Under the pieces are notes generated by a model. It was not told the DNA's origin. It saw only the letters and a list, made by a program, of their open reading frames with translations, and searched no databases. The translations under genes and the position numbers were made by a program. A DNA stretch of 64,000 nt from UKL13-3 sp943369665 (GTDB lineage: Bacteria > Bacteroidota > Bacteroidia > UKL13-3), in the NCBI GenBank assembly GCA_943369665.1, contig CALRNX020000006.1, positions 124,001 to 188,000 of the forward strand, read 5' to 3'. Position 1 is the stretch's first letter. Every line of letters starts with the position of its first letter. Shown here piece after piece: positions 37,905-46,760 of the stretch.

Positions 37905-38561
37905 TTATGCGTTAGCTTTTGCGTGATCAGCCAAGAATTTTTCTAAGCCGATATCAGTAAGCGGATGTTTTAATAATTGTAAAATAGTATCCAACCCACA
38001 AGTTGCAACTTGTGCGCCCATTTGAGCCGACTTAATAATATGCAATGGGTTGCGGATAGAAGCTGCTAAGATTTGTGTTTGAAAACCTTGTACTCCGTAA
38101 ATCTGAGCGATCTCTGCAATCAGCACCATTCCGTCTTGCGAAATATCATCCAACCTTCCGATAAACGGAGAAACATAAGTGGCTCCGGCTTTTGCAGCAA
38201 GTAATGCCTGGCCGGCAGAAAACACCAACGTACAGTTAGTCTTAATACCCAATGTTGTTAAATGTTTGATTGCTTTCACTCCGTCTTTGATCATCGGAAT
38301 CTTCACCACAATATTTTCGTCTAATGCTGCAAGGTTTTCCCCCTCGCGGATCATCCCTGCAAAATCAGTAGAAATAACTTCTGCACTCACATCACCTTTT
38401 ACAATATCGCAAATGGTTTTATAATGTTTCATTACATTATCCTGTCCTTTAATACCTTCTTTGGCCATTAAAGAAGGATTGGTTGTAACACCATCCAAGA
38501 TACCTAAATCATTGGCTTCGCGAATTTGAGCAAGGTTTGCTGTGTCTAAGAAAAATTTCAT
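37905..38561 (-). CDS. fsa: Fructose-6-phosphate aldolase / small transaldolase
   Basis: A class I aldolase of the short transaldolase family (218 residues, typical 212-222). Motifs: FFLDTANLAQIREA at the N-terminus, GVTTNPSLMAKEG (residues 24-36), VVKIPM with the Schiff-base Lys87, TNCTLVFSAGQALLAAKAGATYVSPFIGR, and a C-terminal helix rich in Ala/Lys. The subgroup contains both true transaldolases (pentose phosphate pathway) and fructose-6-phosphate aldolases; a Tyr versus Phe/Gln in the active site separates them, and the residue F in TLVFSAGQ with Q at the next turn leaves this open. It is a single gene with its own terminator. Confidence 0.92.
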   Translation of the reverse strand: MKFFLDTANLAQIREANDLGILDGVTTNPSLMAKEGIKGQDNVMKHYKTICDIVKGDVSAEVISTDFAGMIREGENLAALDENIVVKIPMIKDGVKAIKHLTTLGIKTNCTLVFSAGQALLAAKAGATYVSPFIGRLDDISQDGMVLIAEIAQIYGVQGFQTQILAASIRNPLHIIKSAQMGAQVATCGLDTILQLLKHPLTDIGLEKFLADHAKANA

Positions 38562-38631
38562 CTGTATAATGTGTTAATTTGCCGCAAGTTTAGGGCATTT
38601 TTTGCAAAGCCATACACATTAAATACACAAA

Positions 38632-39219
38632 ATGAAAATAACCTATTCACAGTTCTGGGAAAACAGATGGCAACAAGGGCAAACAGGTTGGGATTTGGGC
38701 GAAATATCCCCTCCCCTTAAAGGATATTTTGATCAGCTTACTGACAAAAATCTGAATATTTTGATCCCGGGTTGTGGAAATGCATACGAGGCAGCTTATT
38801 TATTAAAAAATGGCTTTACCAATATTACGGTGATTGATCTTTCACCTACATTGATTGAATCGTTGAAAGCAACATTTCATCAAGCCATAACAACAGGAAA
38901 ACTCTCTGTTGTATGTGGTGATTTTTTCAACCACCATGCTCAATATGACCTGGTTGTGGAACAAACTTTTTTGTGTGCATTACTTCCTGAACAGCGTCCT
39001 CAATATGCCCAACACATGTATGAGTTGCTTAAACCTAAAGGAAAAGTTGTGGGTTTATTGTTTAACCGGGATTTTGAAGAGGGTCCACCTTTTGGCGGAA
39101 ATGAAACAGAATATAAAACATACTTTGTTCCACTTTTTTCAAGCATTAAGTTGGAGCCTTGTTACAATTCTGCCAAGCCAAGAGTGGGAAGCGAATTGTT
39201 CATAACACTTGTTAAATAA
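38632..39219 (+). CDS. TPMT-family SAM-dependent methyltransferase
   Basis: A 195-residue methyltransferase of the thiopurine-methyltransferase-like group. It opens with FWENRWQQGQTGWDLGEISPPL, the family's substrate-side signature, then motif I with SAM binding (ILIPGCGNAYEAAYL), motif II (ITVIDLSPTLIESL) and the post-motif CGDFFNH. The C-terminal part ends with VGSELFITLVK. Natural substrates of bacterial members are often thiols, halides, selenium or tellurium compounds; none can be inferred here. Its stop lies only 3 nt from the stop of the convergent di-haem oxidoreductase gene, with no terminator between them. Confidence 0.9.
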   Translation: MKITYSQFWENRWQQGQTGWDLGEISPPLKGYFDQLTDKNLNILIPGCGNAYEAAYLLKNGFTNITVIDLSPTLIESLKATFHQAITTGKLSVVCGDFFNHHAQYDLVVEQTFLCALLPEQRPQYAQHMYELLKPKGKVVGLLFNRDFEEGPPFGGNETEYKTYFVPLFSSIKLEPCYNSAKPRVGSELFITLVK

Positions 39220-39222
39220 AAA

Positions 39223-40635
39223 CTAAAGACTATTCAAAAACTTAAGCAAGGCATTTCTATCAGCCTGGCTCATTCGCACAAATTGTTGTTTGCTGGCTTC
39301 AGCTTCCCCTCCATGCCATAAAATAGCTTCCGTAATATTCCGGGCCCTTCCATCATGCAACAAGTTAGTATGCCCACTCACACGTTGTGTTAGTCCTAGT
39401 CCCCACAAAGCAGGTGTCTTCCATTCTGTTCCTGTGGCATCAAACTCCGAATAATGATCGGCAAGATCTGGGCCCATATCATGCAGCAATAAATCGGTAT
39501 AAGGCCTGATGATTTGTGCCGACAATACTTTAAAGGAGACATCTGTATTGGTAATATGTTTATCAACATGGCAACTGATGCAACCAGCCTTCTTAAATAA
39601 TTGCTGCCCCGCTTTCACTGTTGCATCATTCACATTTCTGCGAGCCGGAACGGCCAATGTTTTTACATAAAAGGTCAATGCCTGCAACACCGTATCATGT
39701 ATATCATAGGGTTGTTGTAAAAATGCCACACGCATCTGTGATTGACCTGAGGCACTTTTATTTTTGAATACCGAAGTAGTTAAACCCATATCCTGATTAA
39801 GGGCTTTTGCCACTTGTGTTTTGGCATCGGGAGAGCCTGCCTTTAACCCAAACCGGCCAATTGCATGTGGTTGTTTGGTAACATAATTGTACACATAATT
39901 CACCTTGCCCGAAATTCCATCCTGATTGGCATCCATGGGGTCGGCATGCTGCAGGATTGATTCATCGGCAATGGTTTCGAGCAGCCCTACCCCAAACACA
40001 GGATTGGCTACACGGGGTGAATGCTGAACGTTCCCAATAATGCTTGTATACAAATTGGTCAATTCATAAATCGGTCTTCGCAATTGTATTTGTGTTCCAT
40101 CGTCAAACGTAAAGGTGCTGTATGTATAAGTAATTTTTACACTTCCCTCCGGTTGTGCACCGGCAATGGCTTTGTCTTGCAATTGTCCCCCATATCCATC
40201 CACTCCTTGAGGTGCGCCATGCTCATCAACATTACCATTCCCCATCTTGAACAACATACTTTGCAAAGGATCATTGCTGTTTGCGGGAGGTGTTCCACGA
40301 CCATCACCAATATGGCAACTTACACAACTGCGGCTATTATATACAGGCCCCAAACCGGCAAACAATGGAGCGGGTGCTGATACGAATGCCGCTTCAAAAA
40401 ATTTATCACCTATACCATGCACTTCTTGATCTCGCGATGACATGCCTGCAATTGCATGACCAAACGCACTACCTCCTTCATCAAAAACGGTAGCATCACC
40501 GCCACTCATGCGCTCATCCAGGTTTTCATCGGCAAACTCATTGGGTTGTCTGCATGCCACGGCCATGATCATCACAACAATTGCAAACACCACCAACGTT
40601 TTCGTGTTATAAAAAAATAAAAAATGTGCTTTCAT
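39223..40635 (-). CDS. Di-haem oxidoreductase-type lipoprotein
   Basis: A 470-residue periplasm-facing lipoprotein (lipobox MAVAC, Cys28) of the DHOR/DUF1111 type ('thiol oxidoreductase'). Two c-type haem sites are visible: C104-V-S-C107-H108 and C352-I-S-C355-H356. Other conserved parts are SGGDATVFDEGGSAFGHAI near residue 45, RAP-type motifs (RRPIYELTNLY), and HTNLLHDGRARNITEAILWHGG near the C-terminus. It is the last gene of a four-gene operon. Related proteins are often encoded with imelysin proteins; electron transfer linked to iron handling has been proposed for them but not proven. The signal peptide is followed by a polar linker. Confidence 0.92.
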   Translation of the reverse strand: MKAHFLFFYNTKTLVVFAIVVMIMAVACRQPNEFADENLDERMSGGDATVFDEGGSAFGHAIAGMSSRDQEVHGIGDKFFEAAFVSAPAPLFAGLGPVYNSRSCVSCHIGDGRGTPPANSNDPLQSMLFKMGNGNVDEHGAPQGVDGYGGQLQDKAIAGAQPEGSVKITYTYSTFTFDDGTQIQLRRPIYELTNLYTSIIGNVQHSPRVANPVFGVGLLETIADESILQHADPMDANQDGISGKVNYVYNYVTKQPHAIGRFGLKAGSPDAKTQVAKALNQDMGLTTSVFKNKSASGQSQMRVAFLQQPYDIHDTVLQALTFYVKTLAVPARRNVNDATVKAGQQLFKKAGCISCHVDKHITNTDVSFKVLSAQIIRPYTDLLLHDMGPDLADHYSEFDATGTEWKTPALWGLGLTQRVSGHTNLLHDGRARNITEAILWHGGEAEASKQQFVRMSQADRNALLKFLNSL

Positions 40636-40659
40636 GAATGAGTAAAGCTGATCTATAAA

Positions 40660-41745
40660 TTATTTTGCGTGTTGTTGAATAAGAGGGATCAATTGTGTTT
40701 CCAAAAGTGTTTTTAGATCCGCTAACTGTGTTTGTGTTGCTTGCACAGCCGATGGTTCATTCATAATTGATATGCCAAACGGTGTGGTGTAAGCAGCAAT
40801 ATTTAAAATAGCGGCATCCAGCTTTTGTTGAATTTGCAAGTCCAACGACTTGTTGTACAACTTCACAAAATCAGTTATCCCTTTTCCTTGTGTTGCAAAT
40901 TTGCCCATATACACATTGCGCGATCCTGTAATATTATACTTAAAATCTGTCCATGAATTTTGGGCAAACGGACTTTCTTCCAATGCTGCATTTTTCGTAA
41001 CGAATGGTTCTTCAATTTTACCACTTCCTACCTCATCAATAATGCCAATCATACTATTGGCTATTTCCAATAAAGCTTCTTTTTGTGATGTATAATGACT
41101 CCCTGCCTGACCCGCACCATATACATTTCCTGAGTAGTTCCCGCCATCAGCTTTCCATTCGTGTATCATTTGCGCAGTAATGCGTTTGAGGTGTGCTCCC
41201 AATGCTGCAAAATATTGATTTTGGCGTGGTGTAAGTTCTGAAAAAGCACGTTGACCATTTACACCAAAAGCCAAATACTCGATCGGATGAAATCCTTTTA
41301 AGGTAGGATCCAGACTATCGATAAACCCTTGTGTAAATTCATTGGTTGAATCGTTGATCACATTATCGATATCCACAAAATTTACCGGCCATGAGTCGAT
41401 GGCGGGATCCAACTCCAACGTTGCGACAGGACCGAATAAGAATGCTTCCGATTGTTCCCAGGACACACGGGTGGCATACCAGTTTTGTTGTACACTTTGC
41501 AAACCGGCTTGAGACGGGCCGGCTACAAATGCCATAATTGCATCATTCAATAATGATGCTTTTACTGAAAGGTCAGTAAGATTTGCTTCAGCTATGTTCT
41601 TTGTAAAGTCTGTTAAAATTTGTCCTTGTAATGTTGCTGTATCCGGAGTGGTATTTTCTTTATCCGAATCATCCTTTTTACATGAAGCAAATGAGAGCAA
41701 TGCAAAAAATACAATAGGCAGCGAAATATGAGTTAGCAGTTTCAT
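40660..41745 (-). CDS. Imelysin-family (M75) lipoprotein
   Basis: A 361-residue lipoprotein (lipobox LSFASC, Cys22). The imelysin family signature GxHxxE is present as G151-F-H-P-I-E156, and the sequence has the expected two four-helix-bundle halves (VQQNWYATRVSWEQSEAFLFGPV; LLEIANSMIGIIDEVGSGKIEEPF). Imelysin proteins are associated with iron uptake (Irp/EfeO-like) and are no longer regarded as proven peptidases. It lies third in the operon, 10 nt after the Rieske gene and 24 nt before the di-haem oxidoreductase gene. Confidence 0.92.
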   Translation of the reverse strand: MKLLTHISLPIVFFALLSFASCKKDDSDKENTTPDTATLQGQILTDFTKNIAEANLTDLSVKASLLNDAIMAFVAGPSQAGLQSVQQNWYATRVSWEQSEAFLFGPVATLELDPAIDSWPVNFVDIDNVINDSTNEFTQGFIDSLDPTLKGFHPIEYLAFGVNGQRAFSELTPRQNQYFAALGAHLKRITAQMIHEWKADGGNYSGNVYGAGQAGSHYTSQKEALLEIANSMIGIIDEVGSGKIEEPFVTKNAALEESPFAQNSWTDFKYNITGSRNVYMGKFATQGKGITDFVKLYNKSLDLQIQQKLDAAILNIAAYTTPFGISIMNEPSAVQATQTQLADLKTLLETQLIPLIQQHAK

Positions 41746-41755
41746 TGTGTATTAT

Positions 41756-42187
41756 TTATGAAATGATTAAATATTGATCTTGTTGTTCGATTTTGAATTT
41801 TTTTAGGGGTTCTGTAGCCGGACCTGTTTTTACGTTTCCATCGGTGTCAAAAGCACTTCCATGCAATCCGCAATACAAACCCTTGGCATTTGCAGTAAGG
41901 TTCCAATCCTGGTGTGAACAACGCATTAAAACTGCGCTGAATGTTTCATCACTTTTTCTGGACACCATAATATCATATTGCAATCCTTCTACACGCACAA
42001 TGCTCACACTGCTTTGGGCAAATTCAGTAAGCGGCAGCATTATTTTTCCGTTGTTGGCTTTGGTTGGATAAACCTTAATAGATGAGCAGCTTTGTACCAA
42101 TGAAGACACCCCTCCCATCAACACCAATGCACACGATGCTTTACCGGTTGCTTTAAAAAAATCCTTACGCGTGTATTGTGTTTTCAT
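41756..42187 (-). CDS. Rieske [2Fe-2S] protein
   Basis: A 143-residue exported protein with a single Rieske domain: C90-S-H92 and C106-G-L-H109 are the cluster ligands, arranged as C-x-H ... C-x-x-H. The N-terminus has R-K-D-F-F-K followed by a hydrophobic stretch and a possible lipobox Cys at 34 (LVQSC), so it could be a Tat-type or lipoprotein precursor; a twin-arginine is not present. It lacks the extra subdomain of the bc1-complex Rieske protein. It is the second gene of the operon, between the barrel and the imelysin gene (gaps 6 and 10 nt). A role in electron transfer in the periplasm is likely. Confidence 0.9.
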   Translation of the reverse strand: MKTQYTRKDFFKATGKASCALVLMGGVSSLVQSCSSIKVYPTKANNGKIMLPLTEFAQSSVSIVRVEGLQYDIMVSRKSDETFSAVLMRCSHQDWNLTANAKGLYCGLHGSAFDTDGNVKTGPATEPLKKFKIEQQDQYLIIS

Positions 42188-42193
42188 GTTGAG

Positions 42194-43408
42194 TTAAAAA
42201 CTATAAGCTACACCAAGATTCACATAGCTGCGTTGGGTATAAAACGGAGCAGCATAAGGAACAGGATTGGTTATTAAAGCCTGATTGTATTCGCCATTCA
42301 TCACATAATGATAATCGGCTTTGATAACCACACCACGAACAGGTAAAAAACTGAGTCCAACGAATCCATGATGCTGCTTGTAGTAAGGATTATCAATTCC
42401 GTTAGAAGGTAATTTCGCTGTCATATCAATATATTCATACCGAGAGAAGAGTTGAAGTTGTTTACTACCGCTGTATTTTTTGTACAATACATCATACGCT
42501 ACTTCCATGTTTGCTCCTTGCATTTGCTCCGGTGTATTGCTGGCATATGCACTATTAATATTTGCCGCATCGGGAATATTGATCACACTGGCCATTGCTT
42601 TGATTAAAAGTCCATTGCTTCGGTATTGTCCATTGATCTCATTCACATAAACTGGCGTTCCAAAAAATCCGGTACTCAAATCGAACCGATCAGCCGTTTT
42701 ATTATCAACACCTACTGAACCTCCCACATAACTGCTTGCCTGGAATCGGAATGAGCCTACGTAGTATAATAATGCTGCGGTCACGGCTTTTTGCCTGGCC
42801 GAAACAGCTAAACCTTCCGAGCGTCCGCCACCAATTCCATTCTCCATCGAAAAACCATCTGCATTTAATCCGGTAAGTAATGCAATACTGTAATTTAACC
42901 CTGCAATATTGGAAACATTTCCATACAAGCCCACTCCAAGTTCGCGCCATGTTGTTGGGATAATCATTGTTTCCAAAACGCTCCTTTCATTACCGTTAAA
43001 TGTATTGGGTAAATGGTTTTCGTTGGTGATACCGATACGAGGTACAAATAATCCTGCTTGTATATAATGACTGCGGTTGATATCGAATTTTATAAATGCC
43101 TGTTCCATGGCTATTTCACCGCCCTTCCCATCACCGGCAACTGCATCTTCCAATTCCATTTCCGAGAAAAATGAAATGCGGTCATTAAACCTGTGACCTA
43201 CAAAAAGCACCACACGTTTGAGTTGAGCGGTAGCTGTTTGTTGTTTAATATCTTGTGTGTAAAATGCCTCCCCATAACCTGATAACGCTGTTGCCGAACT
43301 CCCCTTTATGTTCAACCCTGCGGCCAACGAATCCTCATGCGTTAAAATTTGTGCTGAAGCCGGGAAGGCTAAAAAAAGTGTGCAAACTACCAAAAACAAT
43401 ACCCTCAT
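42194..43408 (-). CDS. Porin-like outer-membrane beta-barrel protein
   Basis: A 404-residue exported protein. The signal peptide is MRVLFLVVCTLFLAFPASA. The body alternates aromatic and polar residues with many short turns, and the last residues (YVNLGVAYSF) end in a terminal Phe, as outer-membrane barrels do. The segment GHRFNDRISFFSEMELEDA ... QAGLFVPRIGITNENH resembles the phosphate/pyrophosphate-selective porin (OprO/OprP) type. It leads a four-gene operon with Rieske, imelysin and di-haem oxidoreductase genes. Proposed role: outer-membrane channel or acceptor for that system; this is inference. Confidence 0.75.
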   Translation of the reverse strand: MRVLFLVVCTLFLAFPASAQILTHEDSLAAGLNIKGSSATALSGYGEAFYTQDIKQQTATAQLKRVVLFVGHRFNDRISFFSEMELEDAVAGDGKGGEIAMEQAFIKFDINRSHYIQAGLFVPRIGITNENHLPNTFNGNERSVLETMIIPTTWRELGVGLYGNVSNIAGLNYSIALLTGLNADGFSMENGIGGGRSEGLAVSARQKAVTAALLYYVGSFRFQASSYVGGSVGVDNKTADRFDLSTGFFGTPVYVNEINGQYRSNGLLIKAMASVINIPDAANINSAYASNTPEQMQGANMEVAYDVLYKKYSGSKQLQLFSRYEYIDMTAKLPSNGIDNPYYKQHHGFVGLSFLPVRGVVIKADYHYVMNGEYNQALITNPVPYAAPFYTQRSYVNLGVAYSF

Positions 43409-43428
43409 AGTCGTAAAAAGATGAGGGG

Positions 43429-43458
43429 CAAAAATATCCTATTTATAATTTGTCTAAA
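43429..43458 (-). promoter_or_regulatory. Promoter-like element of the imelysin/Rieske operon
   Basis: On the minus strand, TTTA (43455-43458) lies 18 nt before TATTTTTG (43429-43436), a full match to TAnnTTTG and near match at -33. It is 21 nt upstream of the barrel-gene ATG at 43408. No clear Fur-type box was recognised. Confidence 0.45.
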
Positions 43459-43495
43459 TAAAAATTAGGTGATATTTATCAATGCCAAAGGATGC

Positions 43496-44513
43496 TTATA
43501 GCAGGTTATCCAAAATAGGATGTGTAAGTTTTCGCCACCAAAATGGAATTAATACCGGTAGAATCAAACTCGCATAACCGCCCGGTAAAACCGGACTTTG
43601 GGAATAGGTTTCAAGTGTATGAAAGGGTTTTGATGCATGGTAATGATGATCGGCATGACGGCTCAAGTCAACCAATACAAAACGGCTCACAAACCTGTCG
43701 CTTTGCCAACTGTGAAGTTCGGTTGCCCGTTCTTTTTCATTGCGCACCAATCCATAATGCTCAATATATATTTACATACTCCAATAAAAAATTAGCAACA
43801 ATGCAATGGACAAACCATGCAGCCAATGCTAAAGGTCCTGCCATTAAGAATAAGCTTACATCAAACAGAATATGATATATCAATTGGCGAATCATGTAGT
43901 TTTCCCAACCCCACGTGAGCTTATCTTGCTTTTTGCAACGTTCGGTTTCCAATTGCCATGCACTTTTGATCTGACCTAAACTGCTACTCAGAAAAAAGCC
44001 ATATATGGATTGACCACGTCTGGCTGTAGCAGAATCTTTGGTTGTTCCCACCCATTTATGATGAACACGCAGGTGTTCTATAAAAAAGTAAAAATTACCT
44101 GAAGTGAACAGCAACAATTTCCCAGCCCATTGCGATAAAGCATCTTTACGATGTATAAACTCATGAGCCATAACGATGGCCCCACTACCGGTATACACAG
44201 CCATGCTTAAGATAGCATACCAAATATGGTAATCGCCAATAATATTATTCCAAACACCATATGCGAAAGAAGCAATACAGGCAGATTGTAAAGGAACATG
44301 CAACCACAATATAAGATTGGGAAGCATATTCTTTTCGCCACTATGTTGTTGAGATAAAAACTCCCGCGACACCAAATCAACAAACCCTAAGACAATAAAC
44401 GAATAAATAATATTGCCTGCACTCCAAATACCACCATGCAAATTACCATACACTACCAGCAAGCCCGGTGTAAGGCTCAGAGTGTATAGTCCGTTGCGAA
44501 GTGTAGTATTCAT
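43496..44513 (-). pseudogene. Alkane 1-monooxygenase-like (AlkB) gene broken by a frameshift
   Basis: Two consecutive reading frames together spell one membrane di-iron hydroxylase. Codons from 44513 to 43761 give about 250 residues with membrane helices and the first two histidine boxes, H117-EFI-H121 and E146-H147-LRV-H151-H152. Around 43762-43775 lies an AT run; there a net +1 (or -2) shift puts the rest in another frame, which resumes at about 43750 and runs to the stop at 43496. That second part contains the third box, RHADHH, and the typical LPGGY ending. As read, the protein stops before the third box and cannot bind both iron atoms. A sequencing error at this tract would restore the gene. 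Confidence 0.85.
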
Positions 44514-44523
44514 TACATATTAT

Positions 44524-46035
44524 TTACTCTGCCTTAGTTTTCTCTTCACCCTCTGCGTTTGTCACATCATTCCCTTTAAGATAAGTCGGTAAATTTAATC
44601 CAGCCATATTAAACAAATCGTTTAAAGGCGGTACGGTTTTCATCATGCCTGAAACAAAATTCGCTGTCGATCCATTGCCATTTTCTCCGTTCCCATTGCC
44701 ACTATCCCAAACGGTAATTTTATCGATCTTAATATTTTTAACGGCTTCAACCTGCGTTTTAACAAGCTCAGGCAATTTTTCAATTAATAACAACTGGAAT
44801 GCTTTTGTTGGATCACCTCCCGCAGCTTTAACTACTTGCTCGTAACCTTTGGCTTGTTTGGTCAGAATTTCAAACAAACCATTTGCTTCTGCTTCCATCT
44901 TTGCAAAAATTGCATCGGCTTCACCTTTTGCATTCTCACGAATTCTTTCAGCATCGGCTTGTGCTTCAATAATGGCTCTTTGTTTAGCGATCTCTGCCGG
45001 AACAACTACGTTTGCAATTTGCGTTGAACGCTCTCTCTCCGAACGCGCCAATTCCGCCTTTTGTTCAGCCAAATATGCTTCTTCAAGGGCTTTTGCTTGT
45101 TGAACTTTTTCAGCAGAGATTGCAATGCGCATCGACTCTGCCTCTTTTTCTCTTCTTAGTGCTTCCGAATTTGCTATCGCAATCTTTGCTTCATTTTCAC
45201 CACGCACTGCAATGGCATTTGCTTCCGAAATTTTCACGCGGGTATCCCGTTCGGCTTCTGCTTTACCAATCGATTCATCTTTGGCTGCAGATGCGATACT
45301 GATCTCTCTGTCTTTTTGCGTAATGGCAATCTTTACATCACGATCCCTATGCGTTTCAGCAATTTGTGTATCGCGCTCTCTGTCGGCAATTGCCTTTCCA
45401 GTTTCTCCGATTTTTTCCTGCTCGGCAACACTTATTTTTGCTTCGTTGATGGCTTTAGCTGCCGCTTCCTTACCCAATGCTTCAATGTATCCCGACTCAT
45501 CTTTAATATCCGTTACGTTTACGTTGATGAGTTTCAACCCGATCTTTTTAAGTTCATTGTCTACATTGATGGAAATGTTTTCCAAAAATTTATCACGATC
45601 CGAATTGATTTCTTCGATCATCATCGTTGCGATAACCAAGCGTAATTGACCAAATAAGATATCTTTTGACAATTCCTGAATCTCATTCTGTGCAAGCCCC
45701 AATAATCTTTCAGCTGCATTATTCATACTATCGGATTCGGTGGAAATGGCAATGGTAAAACGACATGGTACATCCACACGAATATTTTGCCTGCTTAATG
45801 CGTTGGTCAGATTTGCTTCAATGGAGATGGGCTTTAAATCGAGGTATGCGTAATCCTGAATAACCGGCCAGATAAAAGCTCCGCCACCATGAATACATTT
45901 TGCAGAAGTGCCTCCTGTGCGGCCATAAACAACCAGAATTTTATCGGATGGACAACGCTTGTAACGAGAGATTAATGCCGTTATGGTAACAAATGCAACA
46001 ACGGATGCAACAACAATAATAATAAGTGGGCTCAT
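44524..46035 (-). CDS. Flotillin-like SPFH protein
   Basis: A 503-residue membrane-anchored scaffold protein. It has one N-terminal transmembrane helix (LIIIVVASVVAFVTITALI), then an SPFH/band-7 domain (about residues 30-190; CIHGGGAFIWPVIQDYAYLDL ... RFTIAIS). A long EA-rich coiled-coil follows (~200-410, many A-E-R-E/E-A-x-R repeats), then a polar, Gly/Asn-containing tail. This is the domain order of flotillins (FloT/YuaG). It starts 8 nt after the NfeD-family gene, the usual genetic partner of flotillins. Its role is membrane domain organisation. The broken alkB gene follows 10 nt later and may have been part of the same transcript. Confidence 0.94.
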   Translation of the reverse strand: MSPLIIIVVASVVAFVTITALISRYKRCPSDKILVVYGRTGGTSAKCIHGGGAFIWPVIQDYAYLDLKPISIEANLTNALSRQNIRVDVPCRFTIAISTESDSMNNAAERLLGLAQNEIQELSKDILFGQLRLVIATMMIEEINSDRDKFLENISINVDNELKKIGLKLINVNVTDIKDESGYIEALGKEAAAKAINEAKISVAEQEKIGETGKAIADRERDTQIAETHRDRDVKIAITQKDREISIASAAKDESIGKAEAERDTRVKISEANAIAVRGENEAKIAIANSEALRREKEAESMRIAISAEKVQQAKALEEAYLAEQKAELARSERERSTQIANVVVPAEIAKQRAIIEAQADAERIRENAKGEADAIFAKMEAEANGLFEILTKQAKGYEQVVKAAGGDPTKAFQLLLIEKLPELVKTQVEAVKNIKIDKITVWDSGNGNGENGNGSTANFVSGMMKTVPPLNDLFNMAGLNLPTYLKGNDVTNAEGEEKTKAE

Positions 46036-46043
46036 AGGTTTGG

Positions 46044-46613
46044 TTATATTTTTTCGACAATTAATAGATTATTTTCAATAGCAACAACACGGATCATTGT
46101 TCCGGTTTCGAGCTTTTGGTTGCTATTAGTGATAGCGTCCAGTTCATGTGAGGCACCTTTGGCACTCACCTGCACTTTTCCCTTACCACTTTTGTTTGGT
46201 GGAATGCTCAGGTATACTTGTCCTGTTTGGTGCAACGTATCTTTCACAGAGAAAGAATTGTTTTCCGCAAGACCTTCAATTTGTTTCATCAACCAAAAGA
46301 ACAGCCACACAAATACAACACCGATGGCAAAGGCAATGATGATAACAATGGTTTTGTTTTGGAAAGAATCATAAAACGAAATTCCACCCCATCCGATACC
46401 CAACAAAAAGTTGGTGAGATTGCGAAATGAAAACAGTTGAAAGGGAGTATCCCCATCCTGCAAATCGCCATCAAAATCAGCCTCAACACCATCGGCAGCA
46501 TCCACACCTACGAAAGTCATAATGGTTTGAAGAAGAAAAATAATGGAGGTTGGAATTGCAATAAACCAAAATAGCCTTTGGAGCGTTTCCATGGTTTCAA
46601 AAAAGTGCATCAT
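46044..46613 (-). CDS. NfeD-family membrane protein
   Basis: A 189-residue membrane protein with two or more transmembrane segments (LFWFIAIPTSIIFLLQTIMTF; TIVIIIAFAIGVVFVWLFFWL). A C-terminal OB-fold of the NfeD type follows (~residues 120-189; GQVYLSIPPNKSGKGKVQVSA ... RVVAIENNLLIVEKI). It lacks the N-terminal ClpP-like serine protease domain of long NfeD, matching the short YuaF-type partner of flotillins. It is upstream of the flotillin gene, separated by 8 nt, so the two form an operon. Confidence 0.9.
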   Translation of the reverse strand: MMHFFETMETLQRLFWFIAIPTSIIFLLQTIMTFVGVDAADGVEADFDGDLQDGDTPFQLFSFRNLTNFLLGIGWGGISFYDSFQNKTIVIIIAFAIGVVFVWLFFWLMKQIEGLAENNSFSVKDTLHQTGQVYLSIPPNKSGKGKVQVSAKGASHELDAITNSNQKLETGTMIRVVAIENNLLIVEKI

Positions 46614-46681
46614 AGTTTAATTGGAGTAGGAATTATGTTACGGAAGAAAACTAAAAAGAATGAAAACTGCAAGCGGATTTA

Positions 46682-46747
46682 TAGCAACAGATTAGCAGAG
46701 AAATTAGTAAATAGTGAATCTCAGAAAATATCTGTATAAATCTGTAG
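46682..46747. repeat. Degenerate intergenic palindromic repeat (copy 1)
   Basis: ACAGATTAGCAGAG at 46688 and ATCTGTATAAATCTGTAG near 46730 form the two arms of a loose inverted repeat, with CTCAGAAAATATCTG between. The pattern 'CACAGATTAGCACAGA ... TCTGTGTTAATCTGTG' is a common interspersed intergenic palindrome type in Bacteroidota. This copy lies between the NfeD and hutH genes. The second copy is at 51857-51985. Confidence 0.5.
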
Positions 46748-46760
46748 CACTATCAAAAAA

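Noticed and set aside
43496..43750. Separate 84-residue gene downstream of the AlkB-like frame
   Set aside because: It contains the third AlkB histidine box and continues the family sequence in another frame, so it is the second half of one broken gene rather than a gene of its own.
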